From Conchocele bisecta (Eukaryota > Mollusca > Bivalvia > Lucinida > Thyasiridae), in contig CM055265.1 of the NCBI GenBank assembly GCA_029237695.1, positions 212,986,506 through 213,050,505 on the forward strand: 64,000 nt of DNA. The letters are read 5' to 3'. Below are positions 37,301-43,770 of this stretch, in pieces. Under the pieces are notes generated by a model. The model was not told where the DNA came from. It ran no database searches and saw only the letters and a list, made by a program, of their open reading frames with translations. Each line of letters starts with the position of its first letter. The stretch's first letter is position 1. The translations under genes and the position numbers were made by a program.

Positions 37301-40300
37301 TTCTACTAAAAATCGGGAAAGTCGCCTTCTAGAGATTCGAGAAGCGGAGGAGGTGGAGCTCTGGAAACGCAGTGCGTGGGAAAGAATCGAGAAAGAGAAG
37401 ATGGAGAACGAGAGAGAAGAGAGAAGGAAATTGCGAGACTCGCCGAGCTAGCGAATCTGCACCAGAAGCACGAAGAGAAATCCGCGCGCACTCTAGAGGA
37501 AGTGGTGGGAGCATTGGGAGGGCGCACCGGAAAAATCTCCGAAATCGAGAAAAAGAGCAAGCTCCTCGTTCTAGGGTACAGAAAAACTCCAAACAAGTCG
37601 ACAGCGCGCAGAGTCGTTCTGCGGTACAAAGATGGAGGGAGGGTGGAAACCGTCTGGGGGACCAAGGGGTTGGAGAAGTTGTTGGACGCGTGCGAGAGTT
37701 CTTTCCAATTCGTTCCAGACAAGTACGGAAACACGACGTACTGGATTCCTCCAGCATGCGGGTTCTGCGCGGGCTCCAAATTCTAGTCGAACCAACTAGA
37801 GTCTTTTCGAACGGGGAGGGTGTAGAGATCGCGTGGAACCCAATTCGCGTACTTTCCACACCGGATCCGGAGAGGTTGGAACACATCCAGAAGATGGTGG
37901 ACGACTTGGAGGAATGCTCCCAAAATACAGTAGTGGTGGGTTTGGTGCGAACGGAGGCCCCACAGCCAACTCTTTGTAGGAACATCTTGGAGATGGATCC
38001 TGGAGAGTACATCGTACGTAGGTACGCAACTACCAACTACAGAGGGGCGAACCGAACGATCCTTTTTCTTCTCGAAACCAACGTAGATGGCGAACAAAAG
38101 ACGGACATCGAGATTCCGGCGTACGGGTACTTTCTAGAACGCGAGATTGCAAATCTAGGAGGGGTGGAAATCCTCCAGAACAGAGCCAATCCAATCCGTT
38201 GCAGACTAGGAGGAAAACGTACTACCCCTACAAAGAAACCCGCGAGACTTGCCACTTTGGCTCTCTAGAATCTGCAATTCTTGCAAAAAATTTTAGAAAA
38301 AAAAGAAGAAGAAAACTTGCACACATTTTTTTCTCGCAACAATCTTGCACATTTTTCCCCAAGTTCGGAAGGAGTTGGAAAATCTACTCCATGTAGAAAG
38401 GGTCGCGTTCTCCAGAGGGAATCTGTGTGGACTCGCTAGGAGTTTCTTTTTTTTCCTCCGGTTTTGCGGAGTGCACGAACTGGGAGTCGGAATCTGCATC
38501 CTTCCGGAGTCGATTGGTTTTTTGTACTAGTAGTTTGCAGATCGTGTACGACACCATCGCTCCACCCAGCCACCACTTCGCATTCTCTACATTTTTCCAG
38601 ATGTCGTGCACCTCCCACTCGGAATCGACCGTGCTGGCATCGTCGGAAAGCGCGTCCAACAGTATACGTTCCAGCGCGTCCAATCGTCTCTCCATGTCGG
38701 ACAGGCGCGTCGATTCTTCGAACGAGCTGGCGTTTCGTACATCTTCGAGTAGATCCCGAGGGAACTCGGTGGGACCAAGCGCGGTCGCCCTTTGTACTAC
38801 GGGGGTTTCTTCTTCTTCTTCGGGTTTTGTACTACGTTCCGCATCGACATCGTCCCAGATTTTTCGAAGTCTGGCACTGCCGATTCCGTACTTCCTTTTT
38901 GTTTCGTCGGCCGTCGACTTTCCACGGGCGGAATTAATTTCTCGAATATTTTCCGGAGACAAGTAGGTTTTTGGCATGATTGCAAAATAGCTTTTCTATC
39001 TAGAGAGGGGGACATTTGTCCAACATGGAATTCCCAAATCGTTCGAAATGGTCGAAATGCTTGCTCGGGGTGCTCGGGGTGCTCGGATTGCGCGCCAGAT
39101 TGCTCGGATTGCGCGCCAGGAAATCCAGTCCGCTCGGGAAGGTCGAAATGCCTGCTCGCGATTCCCAGGGGGCTCGGGTTCTCTGGGTACCCAGTTTGCT
39201 TCCCAGGATTTCTATTTTTGCTATCCTTGTTGGCTAGAAAAGGAGAACCCGAGCCCCCTGGTAATCGCGAGCAGGCATTTAGATCGGCGAACGATCACAA
39301 TTGGACGAACTTTGTATGGTTGGAGTCTCTAATGTATATGATCATGGTGCACGACTTTAGTTTGAGCTGGCGATCAGCTATCGGCCAAATATGACCGATA
39401 ATCCAGCCGGACGGCCTCCGATTCTGTGTGAGATTCTTTCGTACACGCAACTTTCGCTTTGGATGGGGTAATCAAAACGCGAATAACTCAATAAATACTT
39501 GAAACAGCGATTTGAAGTGAGTATATTCACACACCTAATACCTTTATCGATTGCCAGAGACATATTTCATACATTTAATCGATGTTTATTGTGTTTGTGC
39601 GAGCCTGAAAAAAGAGGGCTCTTTCTATAATAGCGCTATTTATACTCACCTTGAATTAACGTATAGTACTGTACGAGACCAAGTGGGTGGGGTAATGGGA
39701 TTTTTTTTAATAGGCATTTTTTTGGTGTCATAGGTCCGAGTCTTCCACCTGTGGCTGTGCGTAAGCGGTGGCGCGCAGACTGGCCTTCGTCTCGTTCTCC
39801 AATTTCTCGGAGCGTTTTTCGGGGTCGGCGGGCAGTCGTCCGGTCGAAACCGCACGCCGCAGCCTCTCCTCGTAGACGACGGCTCGCGCGTCACTTATCC
39901 TATCTGCTATATCTTTCTTGAATCTCAAACCTCTTAGGGAAATTCCCCAACTCTTAGCTTGCTCTCTCATTTGCTTTATGGTAGGCATTATACTGAGTAT
40001 AACCAATAGATTTTTTATCTTCAATAGGGTGTAAGTTTATATTTATTCGTTAATAAATATATGACAGATTGTTGTAATATACTTAGTATAACTTATGGAT
40101 AACTTGTCTTTAATAGGGTGTCAGTTTATATTTGTGACAGATTGGTGTAAAATACTGAGTATAACTTATAGATTTCTTATCTTTAATAGGGTGTCAGTTG
40201 TTATTTTATTCGTAATAAAAGTATGACAGATTGTGTATATATATTGAGTATAACATAGGGATTTTTATCTCTAATAGGGTGTATCTTCTCATGTCATAAA

Positions 40301-41072
40301 TATATGGTCTCGCGGTAGTAGTATATAAGAGTCACAAATGATACCATCATGCTGTGGAAGGTGCCGCGCGTAGCTGGCACCTTCCATAGGTGATGGTGGT
40401 ATCATTGTGACTCTTATATACTACTGTTTCTGTAACTAACACATGTGTGTGACCAGGGATGCTCTGTAACTAACACATGTTTGCCACCAGGGGTTTGTGT
40501 TTCTGTAACTAACACATGTTTGTGACCAGGGATGCTCTGTAACTAACACATGTTTGCCACCAGGGGATTGTGTTTCTGTAACTAATACATGTTTGCCACC
40601 AGGGGTTTGTTCATCATCGACACGAAGGGTGTGCTGCGCCAGATCACGATGAACGACCTGCCAGTGGGGCGGTCCGTTGACGAGACGCTGCGACTGGTAC
40701 AGGCGTTCCAGTACACCGACACGCACGGGGAGGTGTGTCCCGCAGGCTGGAAACCTGGCGCCGACACGGTTAGTGGCTTTAGTGACATAATACGAATATG
40801 TTTCGCTTGTGTTATTTATTTGGGAATGGGGGTAGACATAAAATTGTTCTGCAGTAAATGTTATCTTTTCACATTATATTTTACATTATAAGTCTCGGCA
40901 CATGAGAATCATCTTGTATAGTGCTGACAACACGTGTGTTCACTGCTAAAAAAAGGAGAGAAAAAAGGCAGGCAACAAATTTAATTCAGCGTTGTATGAA
41001 TTCATGTTATTGTTGTTTCAGATCAATCCGGATCACACAGAGAAGCTCAAGTATTTCAGCAAACACCCGTGA
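25373..41072 (+). CDS. PRDX4: Peroxiredoxin 4 (secreted/ER typical 2-Cys peroxiredoxin), left copy
   Basis: Six exons: 25373-25544, 28497-28614, 30681-30797, 31279-31401, 40603-40768 and 41022-41072. All have AG/GT borders and consistent phases, giving 248 residues. Residues 1-21 form a signal peptide (hydrophobic [12 protein letters not shown]). The following segment with Cys and GGKVYPQE matches the PRDX4 N-terminal extension whose cysteine links dimers. The peroxidatic motif DFTFVCPTE places CP at residue 101; the resolving Cys is residue 222 in [13 protein letters not shown] and a C-terminal YF motif are present, the hallmark of hyperoxidation-sensitive eukaryotic enzymes. Known role: reduces H2O2 and drives disulfide formation in the ER. 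The start is the first ATG before the signal sequence; an A/T-rich TTTATATAC lies about 30 bp upstream. Intron 4 (9.2 kb) contains a 5.5-kb foreign element and the acceptor of exon 5 abuts a minisatellite. No coding damage is seen. Confidence 0.95.
26403..26465. repeat. Perfect 30-bp-arm palindrome, copy 1
   Basis: The left arm begins TATACTGAATTTATTACATT; it continues through TATCACAGCCA, a 3-nt centre and the exact inverse. In PRDX4 intron 1. Other copies: 29832-29894, 56861-56920, 60996-61058. Confidence 0.92.
26700..26738. repeat. Poly-G tract in PRDX4 intron 1 (left copy)
   Basis: Runs of 20, 5 and 9 G separated by T, capable of G-quadruplex formation on the plus strand. The counterpart in the right arm (60751-60769) is a single 19-C run. 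Confidence 0.9.
27342..28106. mobile_element. Repeat element related to family D, with internal ~110-bp tandem units
   Basis: Starts TTTTATGCCCCCGGTCTCGG with a short hairpin (CTCGGTAGAACCGGAGGCATA) and ends CCACATTTCTTGTTTC, the same end types as 43771-44120. Inside are three related units containing ATGACCTTGACC and GAAGTTCGCC. In intron 1; the right-arm counterpart is about 59390-60022. Confidence 0.65.
28757..28864. repeat. GTC/GGC trinucleotide expansion in PRDX4 intron 2 (left copy only)
   Basis: About 100 bp of GTCGTCGGCGGC-type repeats. The right copy has only a short GACGCCGACGACGCCGG (about 58711-58728). Confidence 0.93.
28840..29760. repeat. VNTR, about 165-bp unit, about five copies (left)
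   Basis: Units share CATAAACTTAACGTTGGGGT, CATGCATTCCTCAGATGACC, ATCATGCTGTAGCAAATCC and ACCCCAAGGTCAAGGTCAC. PRDX4 intron 2. Later units are diverged. Related single units occur in intron 1 (about 26800-27140). Confidence 0.92.
29832..29894. repeat. 30-bp-arm palindrome, copy 2
   Basis: Same sequence as 26403-26465 with one mismatch in the right arm (ATACATTC for ATAAATTC). PRDX4 intron 2. Confidence 0.92.
31018..31240. mobile_element. MITE, family C, full copy in PRDX4 intron 3
   Basis: Starts TTAACCCTTTCATCCC and ends GTGTTGAAAAGGTTAA, with the palindrome GGCTCGTCACGAGCC in the middle. In the right arm only the two ends remain (about 55625-55681). Confidence 0.85.
31421..33400. mobile_element. 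About 2-kb element with GTCGAGCCCGC ends (left copy)
   Basis: Begins GTCGAGCCCGCTTGCGGAAAG 19 bp after the donor of PRDX4 exon 4 and ends GGCGGGCTCGAC. Contains GTCCGTCC simple repeats and the phrase CAGTCAAACTTGTCTTAAG. No credible reading frame, so non-autonomous or decayed. An hAT-like MITE is inserted in it at 32749-32947. Counterpart 52633-55449. Confidence 0.75.
32749..32947. mobile_element. hAT-like palindromic MITE with 8-bp target duplication
   Basis: A 199-bp palindrome with ends CACAGGTGGAAGACTCGG and the inverse CCGAGTCTTCCACCTGTG, flanked by TGTTTGGC at 32741-32748 and 32948-32955. The right arm has the empty site (single TGTTTGGC equivalent near 53058-53065), confirming insertion. 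An 8-bp duplication and CA...TG ends fit the hAT superfamily. Confidence 0.92.
33440..33655 (-). mobile_element. tRNA-derived SINE (left copy)
   Basis: Minus strand: head GAGTGCGCTAGTGGTCTAGAG, body GTCCTTGAGCAAGACACTAC. The B box region is degenerate. The same insertion is at 52383-52560 in the right arm. Confidence 0.75.
33780..34340. repeat. Dispersed repeat family F, several units in PRDX4 intron 4
   Basis: Recurring phrases TGGTCACAAATCCCATAAGC, GTGTAGATCCAGATCA and CTGATGAGGATCTGCAC in alternating orientation. Also at 16030-16140, 46140-46380 and 51650-52230. Spurious short frames only. Confidence 0.7.
34360..34878. repeat. Minisatellite, 39-bp unit, left block
   Basis: About 14 copies of CTGTAACCAACACATGTTTG + CGACCAAGGGTTTGTGTTT. 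The unit length is divisible by 3, so every frame without a stop appears as a long ORF of 13-residue repeats. The array continues at 40431-40602 beyond the 5.5-kb element that interrupts it. Confidence 0.95.
34884..35074. repeat. Left terminal inverted repeat of the 5.5-kb element, with terminal hairpin
   Basis: Starts AGTAGTATATAAGAGTCAC. Positions 34884-34990 form an imperfect palindrome with ~48-nt arms: the inner stem GGAAGGTGCC / GGCACCTTCC, loop AGCTACGCGC, and the closing inverse TATATACTACT. The repeat then continues through ACCATATATTTATGACATG to about 35074. It matches 40235-40425 inverted with very few differences. Confidence 0.93.
35081..35329 (+). CDS. Small Cys/His-rich zinc-ribbon-like protein of the element
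   Basis: 82 residues from the ATG at 35081. The frame is open further upstream into the terminal repeat, with ATGs at 35015 and 35051; I prefer 35081 because it directly follows a TATATATATAC stretch and starts the conserved-looking part. Cysteines and histidines are regularly spaced: [17 protein letters not shown], then PCRHCGVGT and LCPPCGG, i.e. two CxxC knuckles preceded by single Cys and Cys/His sites. The second half is basic. This is most consistent with one or two zinc-binding modules that contact nucleic acid. The frame is intact, in contrast to the Rep-like gene. I do not recognise the family. Confidence 0.6.
   Translation: MVLVKCAWLKTGSHERCFRTGIYEYCKHHRAWMRRGSVSPRPCRHCGVGTKAESLLCPPCGGTQATHRMVNKGLRCSQVLSF
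35330..35757. other. Element spacer between zinc-ribbon and Rep-like genes
   Basis: A/T-rich, no supported frame. Contains CACGGTGTTTCTACAGCATTAAAACACTGT, which has a short inverted repeat (ACGGTGTTT / AAACACTGT). Confidence 0.5.
35758..36953 (+). pseudogene. Rep-like replication initiator, broken by frameshifts
   Basis: Coding signal moves between frames. One frame (open to 36479) holds [12 protein letters not shown] near 36315-36350. After a shift near 36390, the next frame (to 36834) holds [13 protein letters not shown] at 36514-36552 and [10 protein letters not shown] at 36670-36700. After another shift near 36810, a third stretch (to 36953) reads [12 protein letters not shown]. The order D-x-T-x-D, R-x-x-x-Y-x-K, then R-x-E resembles the pT181/RstA-type Rep_trans initiators of rolling-circle plasmids and filamentous phages (by-eye motif match only; the Tyr would be the nicking-site candidate). 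The N-terminal boundary is uncertain: an ATG at 35758 opens in another frame. Either decayed, mis-assembled, or expressed with frameshifting or splicing. The frames are described separately and not merged. Confidence 0.6.
36959..37786 (+). pseudogene. Continuation of Rep-like region or a second protein, charged coiled coil, frame-broken
   Basis: Coding-like stretches occur in alternating frames. 36959-37110 contains [17 protein letters not shown]. About 37215-37440 is rich in E/R with heptad spacing ([19 protein letters not shown]), a coiled coil. 37376-37786 continues as [20 protein letters not shown] and then a compact domain with [24 protein letters not shown] and [13 protein letters not shown]. 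At least two more frame changes (near 37105 and 37420) are needed to read it through. Function unknown; it may be the C-terminal part of the Rep-like protein. Confidence 0.45.
37756..38268 (+). CDS. 170-residue hypothetical protein of the element
   Basis: The ATG at 37756 overlaps the end of the preceding frame by 31 nt, a compact, virus-like arrangement. The sequence is balanced and globular-looking, with [20 protein letters not shown], then [14 protein letters not shown] and [20 protein letters not shown], and a basic tail [15 protein letters not shown]. No membrane segment and no motif I can name. The frame also stays open upstream of the ATG, but that part lies in the alternate frame of the coiled-coil region. 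Possible DNA-binding or structural protein; not assignable. Confidence 0.5.
   Translation: MRVLRGLQILVEPTRVFSNGEGVEIAWNPIRVLSTPDPERLEHIQKMVDDLEECSQNTVVVGLVRTEAPQPTLCRNILEMDPGEYIVRRYATTNYRGANRTILFLLETNVDGEQKTDIEIPAYGYFLEREIANLGGVEILQNRANPIRCRLGGKRTTPTKKPARLATLAL
38384..38977 (-). CDS. 197-residue protein: HTH-like N-terminus, coiled coil and C-terminal membrane segment
   Basis: Leftward gene facing the rightward genes, with about 115 bp between stops. Residues 1-42 look like a recombinase/sigma-type helix-turn-helix ([20 protein letters not shown] followed by SARLRKIW). Then an acidic linker (EEEEETP), a heptad stretch [19 protein letters not shown], and near residues 140-157 a hydrophobic segment [17 protein letters not shown] followed by basic KTNRLRK, a plausible transmembrane anchor. 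The tail is charged and Ser/Glu-rich. The frame is intact with an ATG at 38977. Function unknown; DNA tethering to a membrane or a structural role are guesses. Confidence 0.6.
   Translation of the reverse strand: MPKTYLSPENIREINSARGKSTADETKRKYGIGSARLRKIWDDVDAERSTKPEEEEETPVVQRATALGPTEFPRDLLEDVRNASSFEESTRLSDMERRLDALERILLDALSDDASTVDSEWEVHDIWKNVENAKWWLGGAMVSYTICKLLVQKTNRLRKDADSDSQFVHSAKPEEKKETPSESTQIPSGERDPFYME
39040..39125. repeat. Short tandem repeats in the element
   Basis: GGTGCTCGGGGTGCTCGG followed by two copies of GCTCGGATTGCGCGCCAG. Translated, they give Cys/Leu-rich repeats without support as protein. Confidence 0.75.
39146..39280. repeat. 38-bp inverted repeat (stem-loop) inside the element
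   Basis: The left arm 39146-39183 (AAATGCCTGCTCGCGATT...) and right arm 39243-39280 (...AATCGCGAGCAGGCATTT) pair with a single mismatch around a 59-nt loop. No flanking gene overlaps it convincingly. Confidence 0.9.
39281..39672. other. Element sequence without recognisable gene
   Basis: A/T-rich, no supported frame. Composition is closer to the host than the GC-rich part to its left. Confidence 0.5.
39673..39753. mobile_element. Half of the hAT-like MITE inside the element
   Basis: Matches the right half of 32749-32947 from GTACGAGACCAAGTG to the terminus CCACCTGTG. The other half is absent. It supplies the last residues and the stop of the neighbouring leftward ORF. Confidence 0.88.
39728..39988 (-). 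CDS. SAP/Rho_N-like DNA-binding protein of the element, C-terminus replaced by MITE sequence
   Basis: 86 residues from the ATG at 39988. Residues 1-33 ([20 protein letters not shown] followed by [11 protein letters not shown]) fit the helix-extended loop-helix of SAP/Rho_N modules, which bind DNA or RNA. The rest is a charged helix ([19 protein letters not shown]). The final codons (QVEDSDL, stop) lie inside the hAT-like MITE half, so the original C-terminus is lost. The ATG is preceded by the subterminal repeats. The frame stays open 12 codons further upstream, but only this ATG starts the module. Confidence 0.6.
   Translation of the reverse strand: MPTIKQMREQAKSWGISLRGLRFKKDIADRISDARAVVYEERLRRAVSTGRLPADPEKRSEKLENETKASLRATAYAQPQVEDSDL
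39985..40285. promoter_or_regulatory. Four subterminal iteron-like repeats, candidate replication origin or promoter
   Basis: Units of about 65-90 bp share GAGTATAAC, TATCTTTAATAGGGTGTCAG and TATGACAGATTG. The fourth unit runs into the terminal inverted repeat, whose left-end counterpart has the matching GGGTGTA / AGAGATAAAAATCCC segment inverted. Iterons beside a Rep-like gene and a hairpin end are typical of replication origins (inference). Confidence 0.75.
40235..40425. repeat. Right terminal inverted repeat of the 5.5-kb element, with terminal hairpin
   Basis: Inverse of 34884-35074. The outer hairpin 40317-40425 closes with AGTAGTATATAAGAGTCAC at its inner side and GTGACTCTTATATACTACT at the terminus. 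Confidence 0.93.
40431..40602. repeat. Minisatellite, right block, merging into the exon 5 splice acceptor
   Basis: Four to five diverged units (CTGTAACTAACACATGTTTG + CCACCAGGGGTTTGTGTTT). The last unit supplies the acceptor CCACCAG and the first bases GGGGTTTGT of PRDX4 exon 5. Confidence 0.93.
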
Positions 41073-41853
41073 GCCGAAGGTGCTGACCTTCCATGTTGTG
41101 TAGAACACCACGAGTCCATGCAGGAGAAAGGTTATTTTATTGCCATAAAATGGGCTTTCACAGTTTAATCACACGGTGAACTAAAAATCATAATACTCTA
41201 GTGTAATAATATGCAAATGAGCCCGCTACAGAAAACATGTTAGGTAATCAATACAGCTTCAAATTATGATGATGTGCTTACACAATTGAATGTAATAATT
41301 GCGTTGATTTAATATGATACTTGACCGATTTCATAAGAAACTCAGCATAGCCTCGTTTCTTATGAAATGTCTTCTATTTATAGTTGGGGTTCCGGCTGAG
41401 AAAAAGGACCATTCAACATTTGCAACAATTGTAGATCCTGACCTACTGTAACAGCCGCACAGTTCATTATGATCTAATAGTTATGTCTGAACGACGAACA
41501 GCACAGGCCCTGGTCAGACTGTGGACGTGCAGACTGATCTGGGACTAAGCTGGTTACAAATGTTGTAAGCTGCCCTTTGTCAGCCGGTAGCCCATATGTG
41601 AGGTATATGCCTTATTACATCAATGATATTTGTCAAAGCTGTTTTAGAACTTCCTTAAAGGTACAAGCCCACTCAGTAGGCACGAACTGTTCTTTATAGG
41701 AATTAAATATAAAGTGTATAATTATGTCACTATTCCACTAGTTCTAAAAATTACGAGTGCCCGCTATATAGATATAATCATTTAGTAATATTTATTTTAC
41801 TGATGCGCGGTGGTATCGGGCTATTTTCATATTCAAATGAGGTTTGCTATTTT

Positions 41854-42447
41854 TGTCGAGCCCGCTTGTGGAAAGCGAGACATAGTGATCACAATGATGT
41901 CCGGGTGTCCGTGCGTGTGATTTTTGGTCAGCATACTCGCATTGACCTGCACTGTTTGATGACTACCATGAGAAGCCAGAGAACTGTTGTCAAGGTTACT
42001 GCTTACCATCCCTCAAACATGTGCCCTGAATCAGGATGTTTGTAGGATGGTAAGCAGTTACATTTGGCCCCTGATATACACTCCACTGCTAGTTGGAAAT
42101 ATCAGTGCATGATAACTGATTGAATGACACAACAATGCTAACTTTGTCCAATCATGTCTTGATTTCATTCTAAAGTTGTGTGTGCCTACCAATGTAGACA
42201 CCTTGTGTTACCCACTGTGAATCTCGACAATTTCAAACTTGTTTGAATGTTATTCACTTGGTCTAATTATTACATGTAATACTAAAGATCTGTTTGACTC
42301 TATTTCAAGAGAAAGAATTGCTCAATATGTGCTACACACTTTTAATTTTGTATAAGAAATGATATGTGACACACCTCGATAAAACAGGCTTATTCAGTGT
42401 AGCTCCTGTACAGTTGGCATACTCAGAGGGCCTTATGTGTAACTTCT
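41854..42447. repeat. Fragment of the GTCGAGCCCGC element plus inverted repeat, downstream of PRDX4
   Basis: 41854-41910 matches the start of 31421-33400. 41996-42062 holds an inverted repeat AACTGCTTACCATCC-type pair. No gene. Mirrored at 48600-48970. Confidence 0.65.
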
Positions 42448-42693
42448 TAACCCTTTCAACCCTAAATAACTGGAATGGACTGTGATATGCTAATGTTCCG
42501 ACCAATCCAATGGTCACAAAATGATTTTCAGATTCGTCCATTTATGAAAAGGGGGTGTTTTTGTTCTCAAAAATATGAAAATTACTTTCAAACAGTGCAG
42601 ATCCTGATGAGACGGCTCGTTACGAGCCGGCTCATCTGGATCTGCACTGTTTGCATAAATCGATATAGCGGGCTTTCGGGTTCAAAGGGGTAA
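42448..42693. mobile_element. MITE, family C
   Basis: TTAACCCTTTCAACCC start, GGCTCGTTACGAGCC central palindrome, and a diverged right end near 42690. Absent from the corresponding point of the right arm (about 48340), which has only TTCTTAAGCATTTG. Confidence 0.8.
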
Positions 42694-42904
42694 GCATTTG
42701 TTACAACTTAGAAGCATCCACTGGTCTGGTCTGCAATGGTCGAAAAGGCAATAAGCCTCTTTTCATTAATGTGTGTCACAAACTATGATAATCTTGTTGA
42801 GAATGTTTAAATAAATATTTATGCTACCGTACTTTGCAGAAATAATAAAATGATGGAGCCAATTAAGAATGGAGCCAATTAAGAACATAATGCCATACAA
42901 AAGT

Positions 42905-43470
42905 ACTTTGGTTCTCAGATATCGCAGCATCAGAATAATCCCTGCACGTCGAGAATTTTATCATCATGGAGAAATAAAATGTACTGTAAATTCGCCACAT
43001 GATCAATAAGAAACACTAGCATGCAAAAATATGATAAATCCAATCATGTCTGATGAAAATATTGTGATTTTTCACGTCTTATTAACCCTTACTACGATGA
43101 ATTACATGATGTCTGCTGGAAATGTTTTATTTTCAATATTTCTCGACAAAAACCTGGTTTTGACAGCACATGAGAATCGTCTCCACTGCACTGGAGACGA
43201 TTCTCATGTGCTGTCAAAACCAGTTTTTGTTTAGAATTAAAGCAAAAATGAAAAACAGCAGACGGCAATTTCCGTCAACAGCGTAGGAAGGGTTAAAGAG
43301 GTATAGTAACTTTATAGAACATATTCTTTGCGTCTGAGATGTTTGTCTCAGATTTTTTTTCAAGTTGCCAGATGCGAACATCTCAAAAAAAATAAAAATA
43401 TATTGATATGAAAAAAATCCGCCCTCCCGCTTCACATTCCGCAACCGTGTCTGAGAACCAAAGTGCTTTT
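42905..43470. mobile_element. Palindromic MITE with a strong central hairpin (left copy)
   Basis: Ends ACTTTGGTTCTCAGA and the inverse TCTGAGAACCAAAGT. The centre 43149-43231 is a near-perfect hairpin (AACCTGGTTTTGACAGCACA...). The right-arm copy is 47580-48145. Confidence 0.85.
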
Positions 43471-43770
43471 TTTTGCCTATTATAAATATGAATATATGTA
43501 CATTGTATGTGGGTGAAACTACCAGGTAGTCATTTGCATTTATATTTGAAAGAAAGAAAGGCATGTCTACACCGTAAATATGTGTATGTTTTCTTGTATG
43601 TTCTTTATGAGGTATTGTTTCATTGATGTTACGGGTAAAATGTTTTCTTTATACCAAGCAATACACGTGCGAAGTTCAAAGTAAATACACGTGCGAAAAA
43701 TAATTTAATGATGAATGTCATCATTTCCGCAAAGCCAACGACTCGTTTGGCCCTCCAGTTCATTTTTGGC

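Larger units (their letters stand above)
34884..40425. mobile_element. 5.5-kb hairpin-ended, Rep-bearing virus-like or plasmid-like element of unknown family
   Basis: It interrupts the minisatellite of PRDX4 intron 4. The flanking 5-mer GTTTC (34879-34883 and 40426-40430) is duplicated; removing one copy plus the element restores a perfect repeat unit. The right arm has no such insertion. It has ~191-bp terminal inverted repeats with hairpin outer parts, four subterminal direct repeats at the right end, rightward ORFs in the left two-thirds and leftward ORFs in the right third. It is clearly more GC-rich and CTAG-rich than the flanks. Short terminal hairpins plus a Rep-like gene suggest DNA-level replication; no transposase, integrase, DNA polymerase B, capsid or ATPase motif is recognised. 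Maverick/Polinton and classical DNA transposons therefore do not fit. Presence of a MITE half inside suggests residence in an animal genome for some time. Confidence 0.88.
23972..43592. repeat. Left arm of a large inverted homology containing PRDX4
   Basis: This arm is the reverse complement of 47452-63769 over its whole length, apart from insertions. It starts at 23972 (ATGCCTATATATAG) and ends at 43592 (...GTGTATGTTTT). Collinear landmarks shared with the other arm are a tRNA-derived SINE, LINE fragments, six PRDX4 exons, four copies of a palindrome, a 165-bp VNTR, a 39-bp minisatellite and a palindromic MITE. Extra material here: the 5.5-kb element, an hAT-like MITE and a GTC/GGC expansion. 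Confidence 0.93.

Noticed and set aside
39016..39394. Cys- or Leu-rich frames over the tandem and inverted repeats of the element
   Set aside because: They follow the GCTCGG repeats and the stem-loop and have no supporting motif.
34884..40425. Polinton/Maverick or parvovirus identity for the 5.5-kb element
   Set aside because: No DNA polymerase B, integrase, packaging ATPase, capsid or superfamily 3 helicase motif is visible, and the target duplication is 5 bp rather than 6. Only the hairpin ends recall parvoviruses.
34884..40425. 3-bp duplication TTT with CAG...CTG ends as an alternative boundary
   Set aside because: The 5-bp GTTTC duplication with AG...CT ends is longer and also restores the repeat unit exactly.
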